Source: Heracleum sosnowskyi (lineage: Eukaryota > Streptophyta > Magnoliopsida > Apiales > Apiaceae). From it: a stretch of 64,000 nucleotides of DNA. Below the pieces are notes generated by a model. That model saw only the letters and a list, made by a program, of their open reading frames with translations, had not been told where the DNA came from and ran no database searches. Shown one piece after another: positions 1 through 11,312 of the stretch (positions are counted from its first letter, which is position 1; each line of letters starts with the position of its first letter). The position numbers and the translations under genes are program-made. The stretch spans positions 82,132,363 to 82,196,362 of the forward strand of contig CM061239.1 in NCBI GenBank assembly GCA_030848705.1. Direction: 5' to 3'.

Positions 1-303
1 ACCGGTCTCATTTAACTAAACGAGCCGGCTCGACTCGACTCGTGAAATTAAACGAGTCGAGTTCGGGCAGAAGATTAGGCTCCTTTAAGTGTAATTTTAT
101 ACGAGTCGGCTCGCCCGACTCGTTTAAATAGGCTTGTTTAACTAAATGAGCTGGCTCGACTCGACTCGTGAAATTAAACAAGCCGAGTCCGGGCAGAAGA
201 TTAGACTCGTTTAGTTAAACGAGTCGGGTCGGCTCGTGAAAAAAAGCTCGACTCGAATTAATACCCGGCTCAAACTCGTCCGATTCAACTCGAATTGCAA
301 CCC
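1..303. repeat. Degenerate GACTCG-rich repeat, possible end of a hAT-like element
   Basis: The stretch is built from ACTCG/GAGTC words. A unit of about 75 nt (10-90) recurs with substitutions at 137-212, a period near 128 nt. The right edge near 303 reads, on the minus strand, TAGGGTTGCAATTCGAG, which resembles the termini of some plant hAT-type non-autonomous elements. The left end is outside the window, so no target-site duplication can be tested. Class assignment is inference. Confidence 0.4.
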
Positions 304-698
304 TACTCACATAGAAAATACAAAATACAAATTCATACTTTTTATTAATAATAAAAATCATGTATCGTTAAAAAATAAAAAAAACATAATACCAAAAATG
401 TTAATTTTAGTTATATAATACTTGGAATCGATTTTTTACAATTATATAATTAAACAAGTATATTGTATTTAATTCAATTTCTTTGGTTTTATCCCAATTC
501 AATTCCCGTAAATATATATTTAAATTTATATTTTTTTCATTTTCTACAAGTTCATATTTGAATAATACTTATTAATTATATTTACTTTCAGACTTTTAGT
601 AATTCAATATTAATTATATTCAGTAATTTAATATTAACATTTGAATTTTGGCCTCAACCTTTTTCGGTTTGATAAAACTACAACTTATTCCTTTTTAA
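304..698. other. AT-rich stretch without genes; probable old upstream flank of the NIA locus
   Basis: No coding frame, terminal repeat or RNA gene is supported here. Once the nested insertions to its right are mentally removed, this DNA abuts the leader of the nitrate reductase pseudogene at 33884, so it may once have been promoter-proximal sequence. That role is inferred from position only. Confidence 0.35.
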
Positions 699-725
699 TG
701 ATGTCACTAATACTTACATGTGCTA
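699..725 (+). repeat. Left 27-bp target-site duplication of a retroposon
   Basis: The 27 bases starting TGATGTCACTAATAC recur exactly at 33857-33883. The second copy directly follows a run of 23 A. A long direct repeat with one copy abutting a poly(A) tail is the signature of target-primed (LINE or SINE) insertion. Confidence 0.75.
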
Positions 726-1030
726 CGAAAAGGAAAATTTTGGCTACCGAAAGGAAAATTTAGTAAGTTTTTCAAAGTTATGAAAAATCTTGAGATGACC
801 ATGTTAAAGACTAATATAATTTGGGTGAATTCCATTGTAGTCGAGATCGGTAGAAAAAAATATTAATATCTATTGATTTAGTTTTATCATATTATTAAAC
901 ATGTTTTAATTAATTTATCAAAATTTAAAATGCTTATTAATATCGTAGGTTATATTTTGCTCTGCTTTTAGTTGAGGCTAAAGTTTTAAAAAATTATGAA
1001 AATATATTTGTTAAACAATTAAATAGGTGT
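726..1030 (+). mobile_element. 5' part of a poly(A)-tailed retroposon remnant, interrupted by the Tat element
   Basis: This segment and 33710-33856 form one body of about 430 bp plus poly(A) between the 27-bp repeats. It is AT-rich and has no frame I can assign. I see no tRNA-type A or B box, so a 5'-truncated LINE 3' end is more likely than a tRNA-derived SINE. The Tat element inserted after 1030, duplicating GGTGT (1026-1030). Confidence 0.6.
1026..1030. repeat. Target-site duplication GGTGT of the Tat element, left copy
   Basis: GGTGT here is repeated at 33705-33709, immediately outside the two ends of the 1031-33704 element. A 5-bp duplication is normal for Ty3-gypsy integrase and fixes the outer boundaries. 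Confidence 0.85.
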
Positions 1031-2076
1031 TGTTATATCGTAAATTTATACGGGAAAATAGGGGTTGACTATCCAAAGATGGTCAAACAGCTAGAAGAGC
1101 TTGATGATAGAAATACTATGAACTCATGAAAAATGGGGGATATCCGAAGTGCTTATTGGGACACCAAGACCAACTTGGAGCGCCAAGGTGGGACATCAAG
1201 GCCAACTTGGAGCGCCAAGTTGGAGCGCCAAGATGGAACATGGAAGTAGGGATATCTGTGCACAAGGAAGGTAGGCGCGCCAGAAGACTATGGAACACCA
1301 AGTTGGAGCGCCAACTTGAAGGTGATATGAAGAGTGAACATGATATTGGCTAAGAGTCCAGGTGTGGTTAAGCTTGTCTATGCACTCAAAGGGTTTTTGT
1401 TCCCGTATTCTAGCAAGTTATCCTTGTTGGGGGAGTAAGATACACCTGGTGCGACGATAACTTTGGAGAACTTGCCCTGTAGTCTGGTGGGTTATCCTCA
1501 TCGGGGGGTAAGGACCAGCTTGTGCATTTGGAGTAAGTCGTGACTTTTCCCTGCAACTAATGACTGGTGTGGTAGTTGGTAGCAGTTGATGTTAGCCCCA
1601 ATAGATAGGGCTAATGTTGTATCTGTGAAGCCACGGTCGTGGTTGAGCCTTGGGGTCATCGACTAGGCTCCATCGTATGGGCTCTCCTTAGTGGGCTTGG
1701 ATATGCATTTCATGACAAGTTAAGAGTTCTAGTCCGACATGGACTATGCTTGACACTTATCTTAAAGGATACCTATCTCTAGTAGACTTAGGACCCTTGT
1801 AGTCCGGCCAAGGAGTTCTATCTCTAGTGGACTTAGTATCCTTGTTCTATTAGAACTACGTGAAGCTTGATCCCTATAAATATAGGGTACGTAGGCACAT
1901 TAAAGGGGTTGGACGTTGAGAGCTCAGAGAGACCACCATAACTCCTTTGATCTCAGCTTCTTAAAAACACAATTACCACCACTCTCCGGCGATAGTTCCG
2001 CTATAGAACTACCGTCATAGATCTTAATTTTGGCATATAACCTCAAATTTTGTTATCAAAAATTCCTCCGTTAACA
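1031..2076 (+). repeat. Tat element 5' LTR
   Basis: 1046 bp, bounded by the inverted ends TGTTA and TAACA. It matches 32674-33704. Near 1165-1320 it carries repeated TTGGAGCGCCAA words; this copy has one more 13-nt unit than the 3' LTR. A TATA box lies at 1874-1882. Confidence 0.92.
1874..1882 (+). promoter_or_regulatory. LTR TATA box
   Basis: CTATAAATA sits about 195 bp before the LTR end, a usual place for the U3/R promoter. It is conserved in the 3' LTR at 33502-33510. Confidence 0.65.
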
Positions 2077-2079
2077 AAT

Positions 2080-2097
2080 TGGTGCTAGAAGGAGGGG
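2080..2097 (+). other. Tat primer-binding site
   Basis: TGGTGCTAGAAGGAGGGG begins 3 nt after the 5' LTR, in the position and with the TGG start expected for pairing to a tRNA 3' CCA end. I do not name the tRNA. Confidence 0.6.
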
Positions 2098-2126
2098 CTG
2101 AATAAGATCATCATCTAGGAGGAAAG

Positions 2127-3084
2127 ATGTCTCAGAATCGTGATGAAAGCGCTCATGAAGAAGGAAGTTTCTACACGGAAGGCTACGGAGAAGACGAACC
2201 CTATGTTCCGGTAACTCCAACAGATCCGGCCCATGCTACTGGAAGTCGACCCCCGGTGTTGATTAGTAACACGGATCTTATGGATGAGCTTCACTGCATG
2301 GGTGCAACTGTGAGAAGTTTTGATGCTAGGTTGAAGGCGGTCGAATATCGGAGGACTCGACATGGTTCATATGGCCGCGGAGGACGACGCATGGAAGGAG
2401 AACCCGCTGGGCGTACTACGGCTGCTGGAGGGGGAAAAGCCGCAAATTATCCCGGTGTCGGGAGGCGACCACCCATCACCCCACGAAGGTTAGACTTTGG
2501 AGAGACTGAGCCTATTGTCGAATTTCCGGAGGATAATCAGATGATACCTGAAACCCTCGAGTCACCGCGAGCTCCCCCGGTGTTGGATGCTACTGGACGT
2601 CTGGGTAGCTCACATGGCAATCAACTTAACACTGGGCAAAGGTTATCGGCTATGATAGACCTCATGGGGGTGAAGCTGACTTGTGAGGAAATAAAAGAAT
2701 TACTTTTGGAAAAGGAGAAGGAGCAAGGTGGGGGCCAAATTAATGTTTCTGGGCCAGATGGAAGGAGAGAGATACCTGTAGGAGGGCAAATTATACGTGG
2801 AGGATATCATGGACGAGGTCCTCGAGGAGGGGGCAACCGAGGACGAGGACGTGAGAATTCAGGAAGACAGATTGACAAGTTTCCATCAAAAGAACCCATC
2901 ATTGTCCCAATACCTTCACATAGTGCAACTAGTGAAGCGAGAAAAAATCAAAGCCAAAATCATCAAGACGCTCTGGAAGTTCCAAATCAAACGCCGCCAC
3001 AAGTAAGTCAACCTATCCCAGGTAATGCTCAAACTCCTTTATTGCACGATAATCAAACTATTGCTATGCCTACCCCCCCCCCCC
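2127..3084 (+). pseudogene. Tat gag, N-terminal part
   Basis: An ATG-led frame codes for a basic, low-complexity Gag N-terminus. It contains a glycine/arginine-rich stretch around residues 215-245 (repeated GRG and RGG, suggestive of RNA binding) and a proline-rich end. The frame leaves the rest of the polyprotein at a run of 12 C (3073-3084): the upstream frame is phase 0, and the Gag core and all of pol are phase 2. The original product would have been the structural protein that packages element RNA in cytoplasmic virus-like particles. Assignment rests on position between the primer site and the Gag core; this part is poorly conserved between families. Confidence 0.75.
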
Positions 3085-3892
3085 ACAAGTCTCTGTGCAA
3101 CTTACACCTCCTATCATGACGCAAACACCTCCGATCGTGAGTATACCATCTTCTGTGCTGGTAAGCTTTGGCGCGCCTACTCCACCCGTGGCAAACACAT
3201 TCCTGGGAGGAGGGCTGCCCAGTGGAATCCAGAATGTTCCTGGGCTAGGTGACGTCAATGTTGGTGATATAAGGAAACTGCTAGCACATTTGGAGGGTGG
3301 AGCTGGTTCTTTTTCCACCAGAGTAACATCTCCATTCTCCGTTGCTGTGAAAGATGCTCTACTACCAATGGGATATCGAAACACAACAGCTGACCTTCGT
3401 TTTCATGGAAACTCTGATCCAAAAGAATTCTTGGGGCGCTTCAATATTGAAATGGATGTGTACCATGTCCCAAGCTTGGCTAGGTGTCGTTTGCTAGCTG
3501 CAACTTTCAGAGATAGTGCTCAGCAGTGATTTCAGAAATTGGGAAGTGAGGTGATAACCTCTTGGGAACAAATGCAGGCGATGTTTTTGACACAGTTCCA
3601 AGCAGCAGTCAAGTACTCTCCTCCAGTTACTTCCTTGGCAAATATTAAACAGCGAGAGGGAGAAACTTTGAATGCATATTTTAAGAGGTTTAGTGCAGAG
3701 GCAGCAGGAGTTAGAGGGGCAACGGATGAAACTTTTAAAAAAATTCTAATTGCTGGCTTGAGAGTGGGGACTGACTTCTGGAAGCACTTACAAGGCAAGG
3801 ATCCGGCTACGTTAGCAGAATTGTTTTCCCAGGCAGAATCATATAAGAGGGTAGAACAGTCGTTAGCCGACAACAAAAAAGGTGAGGTTTAA
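3085..3892 (+). pseudogene. Tat gag core (retrotransposon gag domain) with an in-frame stop
   Basis: In phase 2 the translation gives a recognisable retrotransposon Gag core, with ADLRFHGNSDPKEFLGRF near its start and a long helical segment (VTSLANIKQREGETLNAYF) typical of the capsid-like domain. A TGA at 3527-3529 interrupts it and a TAA at 3890-3892 ends this section; homology continues in the same frame on both sides. Two stops and the C-tract shift upstream mean no full Gag can be made. Confidence 0.85.
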
Positions 3893-3973
3893 GGAACCGG
3901 TAAGGGTAGAAGCAAGAGGAAAGATCGGTCACCAAGTCCAGACTACAGGGCAAGAGGACGGAGCCCGAACCGG

Positions 3974-5071
3974 GTGAATATCACTAATGAGAGGAGAGGA
4001 AGGGAACCCTTTCTAGGTCAGGAAAGAAGGTCAGGTTCTTATACGCCGCTTGCCGCGTCTATTGAACACATATATGAAGTGACCAAGGACAGGGTGATAT
4101 ACAGGAAGCCTGCACCTTTGAATTCTTTCCAAAGCAAGGACAGAGGTAGATATTGCGAATATCATCAATCTTCCGGTCATAACACCCATGAATGTAGACA
4201 GTTGAAGGATGAAATTGAACTCTTAATCAAGGATGGGTACCTAACGGAGTGGGTAAAAAAGTATCGGGCCGACCATCCTATTGAAAAAAGGGGTATAGGT
4301 CGTACTTCGGCAGACGATGACAAGGAGAAGCAGGAGGGGTCAAAATTTGTTAGAGAAGGAAGTATCCGCACTATAATGGGAGGACCACACATTGCAGGTG
4401 ATAGTAACAAGGAAATGGAGAGATATGCAAAGGAGGCTAAAACTGCCCCAATGACAAATGTGAATCGGTTGGATCAGCGTCCGCCTAAGCTGTTTCGGGG
4501 AGAGGCGGCAGATATAACTTTCTATGAGGAAGATGCAAAATGGGTTCATCATCCCCATAATGATGCGTTGGTGGTTACGGTGGGGATCGGAAATCAGAAT
4601 GTACATCGTGTGTTCGTAGACAATGGAAGCTCAGTTAACATCCTATACTACGACACGTATAAGAAGATGGGTCTACCAGACAAGGACATGAAGGTTGAGA
4701 ATATTTATATCTATGGTTTTGAGGGAGAATCTATCAGAGTAAAAGGGACTATCCAATTGCTTGTGACATTGGGAAGTGGGGTTCTTTCTGCTACCCAGAT
4801 TGCGGACTTCATGATAATTGATCAAGACTCATCTCATAATGCGTTGGTTGGAAGACCCTTGTTGAAGGAAATGCGGGTAGTTACTTCAATCTACCATTTA
4901 TCCATGAAGTTTCCAACCCCAAGGGGGGTCGGGTGTGTTCGAGGAAGTCAGTACGATTCTAGGGAATGTTACAACAAGTCTGTAAAAGGGTTTCGAAAGA
5001 GTAATAAAACAGGGGTGAATGAGGTACAAGTAGAGGAAGAAAGGGTGGTTAATGTCATATACACCGTTTAG
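3974..5071 (+). pseudogene. Tat gag C-terminus and aspartic protease
   Basis: Same phase as the Gag core. A Cys/His motif (YCEYHQSSGHNTHECRQL) near residue 55 is the divergent zinc-knuckle-like signature of Tat Gags. The protease follows, with active-site Asp in VFVDNGSSVNILYY (Asp codon 4619-4621); DNGSS in place of DSGA is usual in this lineage. The frame ends with TAG at 5069-5071 before RT. In some Tat/Ogre relatives a stop or intron naturally separates protease from RT, so this stop may be ancestral rather than damage; I cannot tell from sequence alone. Confidence 0.85.
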
Positions 5072-5110
5072 TTTCCAGAGAACACGGACGAGGAAGAAGG
5101 TGAGGAAAGG

Positions 5111-6835
5111 ATGAAAGAAGAAAGAATTGGCGCTCCAACTATGGATACACCAAGAATTGGCGCTCCAACTGGTCCTTTCTTTATTGTTGGTGCGCCTGGT
5201 AGGCAGGAGGCGCAGGTGGGAACGTCTCGAAGTTTGTCACAATTGCTGCTATCCTGTGGGTCTGGTACAGAGGCAGAAGAAGAAATTTGGAGGGTGGAGG
5301 ATTCAAGGGAAATTCGCAAGGTCAGGAGGTTAGATGGTGAAAAAGCGTTGGTTGCAGAGACACGACCAATTGTAGAGTTGGAAGAGGCAAATTCAAAAAC
5401 AAATAAAATAGGGAATGAGGACCACGGGGGAAATCAACTCGGAAAAAATAACGACGTCGACCTCGATCCCCGAATGCCATTACCGATAGCTAATACTGGA
5501 TCAGCGGAGGAAATGGTAACAGTCAAGGTGGATGCTCGTTACCCGGAACGGGAGTTGAAGATTGGATCGCATTTGAATCTAGAGTTAGCCGAGCAGCTCA
5601 TCTCGTTTTTGAAGGCAAACTTGGATGTTTTTGCTTGGAGTCATGCTGATATGGTGGGAATTGATCCAAATGTGATGTGTCATCGTTTGAATATAGATCC
5701 GTCCAAAAAAGGAACCCGGCAGAAAAGAAGGCCGGTGAGCGGGGAACGTGCTGTGGCTTTACAGGAAGAAGTAGATAGATTATTGGAGGTCGGTTTAATA
5801 AAGGAGTCTTTCTATCCAACATGGTTAGTGAATCCTGTGCTGGTAAAGAAACCAAATGGGAAGTGGAGGACGTGTGTTGATTTCACTGACTTAAATAAAG
5901 CATGTCCAAAGGATAGTTTTCCATTGCCAAGGATAGATCAGTTGGTGGACGCGACCGCGGGACATGCACTGTTGAGTTTCATGGATGCCTATTCTGGATA
6001 TAACCAAATCCCTATGTATGGGCCAGATCAAGAGCATACATCTTTCATCACTGATAGGGGACTTTACTGTTACATTGGAATGCCATTCGGCCTTGTTAAT
6101 GCTGGAGCAACTTACCAGAGGTTGGTAAATATGATGTTTAAAGATCAAATTGGGAAGACCATGGAGGTGTATGTGGATGACATGTTGGTAAAATCTAAGG
6201 AAGCATCGGATCATATCAAGCACTTAGGGGAGATGTTTGCCATATTGCGAAGGTATCGAATGAAATTGAACCCTCAGAAGTGTGTATTTGGTGTTGAATC
6301 AGGAAAGTTTTTGGGATTTATAGTCAACCATCGGGGTATAGAAGAAAATCCATCAAAAATCAAGGCACTATTAGACATGAAGTCTCCAACATGTGTGAAG
6401 CAAGTACAAAGCTTAACTGAAAGGATTGCAGCTTTGAATAGATTTGTCTCGAGGTCATCAGATAAATGTCAGGAATTTTTTAAAGCCATTAAGAAGGTAG
6501 GAAAAAAAAATTTGTGGACAACGGAGTGTGAGCACGCATTTCAAAAGATCAAAGAGCATTTAGTATCGCCTCCTATGCTCGCAAAGCCGATTGAGGGGGA
6601 AGTGTTAATTATGTACTTAGCTGTTTCGGGATACTCCGTTAGTGCGGTGCTAGTCAAGGAGGAAGGGGTAGATCAGTCTCCAGTATATTATGTGAGTAGG
6701 AGGTTACATGACGCTGAGACCCGTTACACGAACATGGAAAAGTTGGTATATGCTCTGGTTTTGGCTTCTCGAAAATTGCGTCCGTATTTTCAGGCTCATA
6801 GGGTGGAAATTAGGACATCTTTTCCACTTCGATAA
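5111..6835 (+). pseudogene. Tat reverse transcriptase and RNase H
   Basis: A linker with repeated IGAPT motifs leads into RT. Seen in order are the template-contacting block (WRTCVDFTDLNKACPKDSFP), FMDAYSGYNQI, GMPFGLVNAGATYQR and the catalytic box YVDDMLVKS with the Asp pair from 6175. The RNase H that follows is degenerate at its start. A TAA at 6833-6835 ends the section, and the frame resumes immediately afterwards to 7072, where the Tekay dimer begins. The enzyme would have copied element RNA into cDNA; here it cannot be expressed intact. Confidence 0.9.
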
Positions 6836-7072
6836 ATTATGCATAAGCCAGAGGTAACAGGGCGGATGATGAAGTGGGCTGTAGAGTTGGGGCAATTTGA
6901 TTTGGATTACAAACCAAGGATGTCTGTTAAAGGTCAAGTGTTGGCAGATTTCATACTTGAGTTTTCCCCTGAGCTGGAGGGGGATGCAATGGCAATAGTT
7001 CCTTTCCAACCTTTAACTCAGACAGATGTCACAGAACCAAGAACTTCTGAAGGATGGTGGACTCTGAGTGTA
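6836..7072 (+). pseudogene. Tat RNase H end and start of the additional RNase H, cut by the Tekay insertion
   Basis: In-frame continuation after the TAA at 6833. MKWAVELGQFDLDYKPR and VLADFILEF are the usual joint between the first RNase H and the additional (archaeal-like) RNase H of Tat elements. Coding is broken at 7072/7073. The missing remainder resumes at 31715 in the same phase, because the inserted length including the duplicated GTGTA (24,642 nt) is a multiple of three. Confidence 0.85.
7068..7072. repeat. Target-site duplication GTGTA of the Tekay dimer, left copy
   Basis: GTGTA precedes the LTR start TGTAACAG at 7073 and recurs at 31710-31714 just after the third LTR. Only the outermost ends are flanked by it, so the three-LTR structure behaves as a single insertion. 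Confidence 0.9.
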
Positions 7073-10000
7073 TGTAACAGCCCCAGACCCGGGGTCGGAG
7101 ATCTGGTCGTTACGGTCATCATTCCATACATCATGCTTGACTTGAATCAATACAAATAAACAACATGCTATGACCCCACCATCTATCTCACACACACACA
7201 CAAGTTATAGTCCCAGAGATGAACTTGAAATAAGTACTGCTAACAGGGTCCATACACATATCATAAGTGATTACAAGCCCAAATATAATTTACAAGTTTA
7301 AGTTTGCTGCCACTTCTTACGTTATGTCATACATATAATTAAAAGCTGAATCTGAACTACCAGTCTATATCACTAGTAGGCTCTACCTCAGCTATGGCGG
7401 CTGTAGTATCAGGGGAGAGTCCTCTGGGTTCCAAAACCCTCTTGCGGCTGGTGGTGCGAAACATCTGGTTTATCTGTTGTGGTGATATATATAAAAACAA
7501 GCAAGGGTGAGCAACAAGGCCCACCAAAATAATACTGAGCTGATAACAATGTGTATAATCAAGTATCATCTATCAAAATAAGCATTTAGCTCATATCATA
7601 GTCTGGAAATAAAATCACTGTAAAATAATTTCAATCTATCTTCATAATTCATCTGATTCCAAGTATCTTTTCCCAAATATCATATACCTTCCATAAATTT
7701 ATATACTTTCTGGAAAACTCATACACTGAAATAAACTGGAATACTCTTGAGTAAACTTTTTCTTTCTGAAAACTTGCATAGGACTGACAACTGGAATAAA
7801 CTTTCTTTTCTGAAAACTTGCATAAAACTGAGTAACTGGAGTAATTTCTCTTTCTCTGAAAACTTGCACAAGATGTGCTCTTTCATGAATAGTGAACTGT
7901 AGATGGAGATGCTGGGCGCCGAGGATACCCCTACGATGATCAGTCGTAAGGTGAATCCCCCTGCTGTTTTTCTACGTAGAAGGGAAGATAATCAGTCTCA
8001 CACCGACTTACCTCCCCGCCAATCGGTTGTAGGCAGGATGAACAGACCCGTTCTTGGACGGTCGATTCTGTTACATCCACTTCTCCTACGGTCGGGCACT
8101 GATAAATCTAAGGAAAGAACGACGATCTACGCGTAATTCCCTTAGGGGACCGGCGCTACTCAGTCCCTTATATATCTCCAAGTTCGAGTAAATCCATAAC
8201 ACTGAAACATAAAGTTCCTTCCCCTTTTTCCCCAAGAATACAACTCCACAAAGTAGTCATATCTGGTTGGAAAGGAAAATTCACCCATATTTCCCAAGCT
8301 GACGCTTGTTAATGGATGCAACTAATTCCACTGATCTTACCCCTCGGATCTTGAGGAAGTAATCAAAATCATTTTGATGGTAGTAAACCAGACTGATAAA
8401 TTCATTGATTTAAAAGATTTAGGACCGGGCAGTCCACTTGAAACAACCATAAAATCTTGAGAAAGGTTCCATGTATCTTTGAAGTTTGAGCGAACATTTA
8501 AGTCTTTCTGAATATAGACTTAAACGGGAAATAGTTTTAGGAACCTTCTCTAATGATATTTATAATTGTCTGAATAAAACTTTATTAGCTATCTAGGGTT
8601 TAAAAATAGTTTTCACGAAATACTTCCTTAAGAAGTAGGACTTTAAATAATTAAATCAATATTTAATAAAGAATATTTATTTAGAAATAATTCTCAAGTA
8701 CTTTATTATCAAAAAGGGTAGATAACAACTATTCATCATATATTTAAAATATACCCTTAATAGATTAAACTTCAAATGATCTTTAATTTGTAAATCATTT
8801 ATCAAGATTAATTGTAATAACACAATAAAATAACCCTAGATAGCAACTGATACCATTCTTAGCATGTAAAATAAATATAGAGAATATATAATATATCTCT
8901 AGATAACAACTGATACCATTCCCGGTCCAAAGTATAAATGCAGAGTATATTCCCCCTACCGAGGGTTTTACTTAGCACATCAGCTCCAAAATATTACTAT
9001 ATCCATAGCTTATAAGTTCAACTTATATCAATACTTTGATTTAGCATCATAGAAATCATTTCGAAATCATACACATATAGCATATATCTCAAATTCTTTA
9101 GTTATCACCACAACAGTTTTAAAAAGGTATAGGTTTGAAAACTTGCCTGATCTCTTAGTCGGTGGGTGGTGTCCTGCAGTAGTCCGGCGATCTATCAACA
9201 ATAAAATACCTTTCATCAATAACTCATACTTAGGAATCAAGCAAAACATGATTCTTAAACTTAAGCACCGCACTAAGGCGACTATATAATCCTAACCCTT
9301 GCAATTTCTACCGACACCTTATAATTAGGTACTCGTTTGTTATCAAAGGGCATCATCCCGACTTGCTCTTGATCTGTCTTGAAGTTATAAATATTCTAGG
9401 GTCAACCTCGTATGATTCATTTCAAGATTTTCGACTCATTTCTCAAAGTTTTCCAAAGTTATACCCAAGTACTAGTTTTAAGGGGTTTCTCGCATTTATC
9501 CTAACTTCAAACATTTTTTATAAAATCGAAAAACGATCTTTTTCACACAAGGTCTTCTCCCACACTTTCCTTTCTGTCTCTAGTATTTAATTATCATGTT
9601 TAACCCCTGCAAAGATCCAGTTAAGTAATCTCAACTTCAGTTACGAACTTTTCTTTTCGTTTTCGAACCACTTTTACTAATTTGACCATATCTCCTAAAC
9701 CGTAAATCGTATTGCTTCGATTTTCGCACCAAAACGATCTACGTTCAACAATCTATAAGTACAAGTCATATAAACATTCATACCCGAGGCCTATCTTAAC
9801 TGTTATGCTCTGTTTTTAAGGGCTTTAGAAATTTCGTCATTACGACGGCTATAAATCGGATAATCCCAAATTTCAAACCATCTAAATTGCTCATCAATCA
9901 CTCCCATCAACATATACATCTGATTCAACCAAGAACTGAGGCCAAGCAATGCCTTTACGTTCTTAATACTCAATATTACTTGTAACAAAGCTCAAACATA

Positions 10001-11279
10001 GCTACTAATGTCAACTAAGGCCATAAACATGCATCAACATCATTAATCATCCATAAACTTCACACTACTTCAAGGGTTTCAAGATTTATACCTTCTTTGG
10101 AGTTTATATAAGCCTAATAATCCTTGTATGGTCCTAAGATAGCTTGAATCCACAAAAGAAATCATGAAAACAAGGTTAGCTTTCGGAGTTACTATTCATC
10201 CAGTGAAAGAACTGCCAAAACGAAGGCCTTACCGTGCTCAAATGGAAAACTCTCGTGAAATAGAAGTTGTAGATTATCTCAAGACCTTTCCAACAAGCTA
10301 AAGAACGCAAGATTTGAGTAAGACACGAAGGAGATATGGCGGCTACAGTTTGGCCGAATGTTGCTCTTCAATGGTGAGGAAATGTTTTGATTTTTCTTTT
10401 CTTTTGATTTTCTACTTTTCTTTGTTTTAATCACTTGTATTTTGTAATTAGATGGTCAAAGTGATGACTCATTGGTCCTTGATGCTTCTTCTTGCGACAC
10501 TTGGCGCACATGCATTGCTCCTCCTAAAGTAGCTTTATCGGTTCGTTTCTTTTCACACGGATGATCCAAATGTCGCATCCCTTGAACTAATCTCGTTACA
10601 TGTTACTTCCATGTCTACATTTAATCCCGTAAACGTTCTTAATATTTCTAAATCTTTTATTAATCCACATCCATAGAATTAATAATTTAAATCCTTAAAT
10701 ATCCTCAAATAATAATTATTTAGTCCGTTTTTGGTGAAATTTCGGAGAAAACGAAAAATGCTATTTTTCCGATTCTGACAGCTTCTGCATTCTTTTATTT
10801 CCATCGTAGATCACTAATGCGACTTTGAAAGTTTATTATATCGTCCCGCATATAGGGTGGTCTGAAAACTTTTAAATGAAGAGTTACTATTCATCAGTGG
10901 TTTTCTATAATCTTTTGGATCAAAATCCGTTCCAATATTCCTGATCTATTTTCGTTTTACTCTTTGCACTTAGAAAATATTCTAGTGCTTTCTCGGGCAT
11001 ACGCCATCTTGTCTACGGAGTTGTCGGATGTATTCCAGATATTGATTTGGATGACATAAAAATACTTTCCTTCCCTGAAGTATTGTATTCTTATCTTCCA
11101 GATTGATTGTTCTTATTTATATGTTCAGTCCATTCTTATTATTCTCAAAATGTTTGAAAACTGGAATCCATATTCATTTCATACTTAATTCTCCAAAAAC
11201 CATTACCACCATCCACATATATATGTACATCATCATACAATAAAAGTTTTAATTCTACCCAAAAATCTGGGGTTTTACA
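7073..11279 (-). repeat. Tekay LTR 1 (3' LTR of copy 1)
   Basis: 4207 bp, TG...CA ends on either strand. It contains no protein frame I accept; the short frames inside it recur in all three LTRs merely because the DNA does. A CA microsatellite lies near 7190-7201. It carries about eight private substitutions relative to the other two LTRs. Confidence 0.95.
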
Positions 11280-11292
11280 GTCTCCCCTCCTT
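11280..11292 (-). other. Polypurine tract, Tekay copy 1
   Basis: On the minus strand AAGGAGGGGAGAC lies directly against the LTR. This is the purine primer for plus-strand DNA synthesis. Confidence 0.85.
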
Positions 11293-11312
11293 AAAAGGAT
11301 TCCGTCCCGGAA

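Noticed and set aside
5111..5333. Second plus-strand frame at 5127-5333 overlapping the Tat RT linker
   Set aside because: Out of phase with the conserved polyprotein and without domain content.
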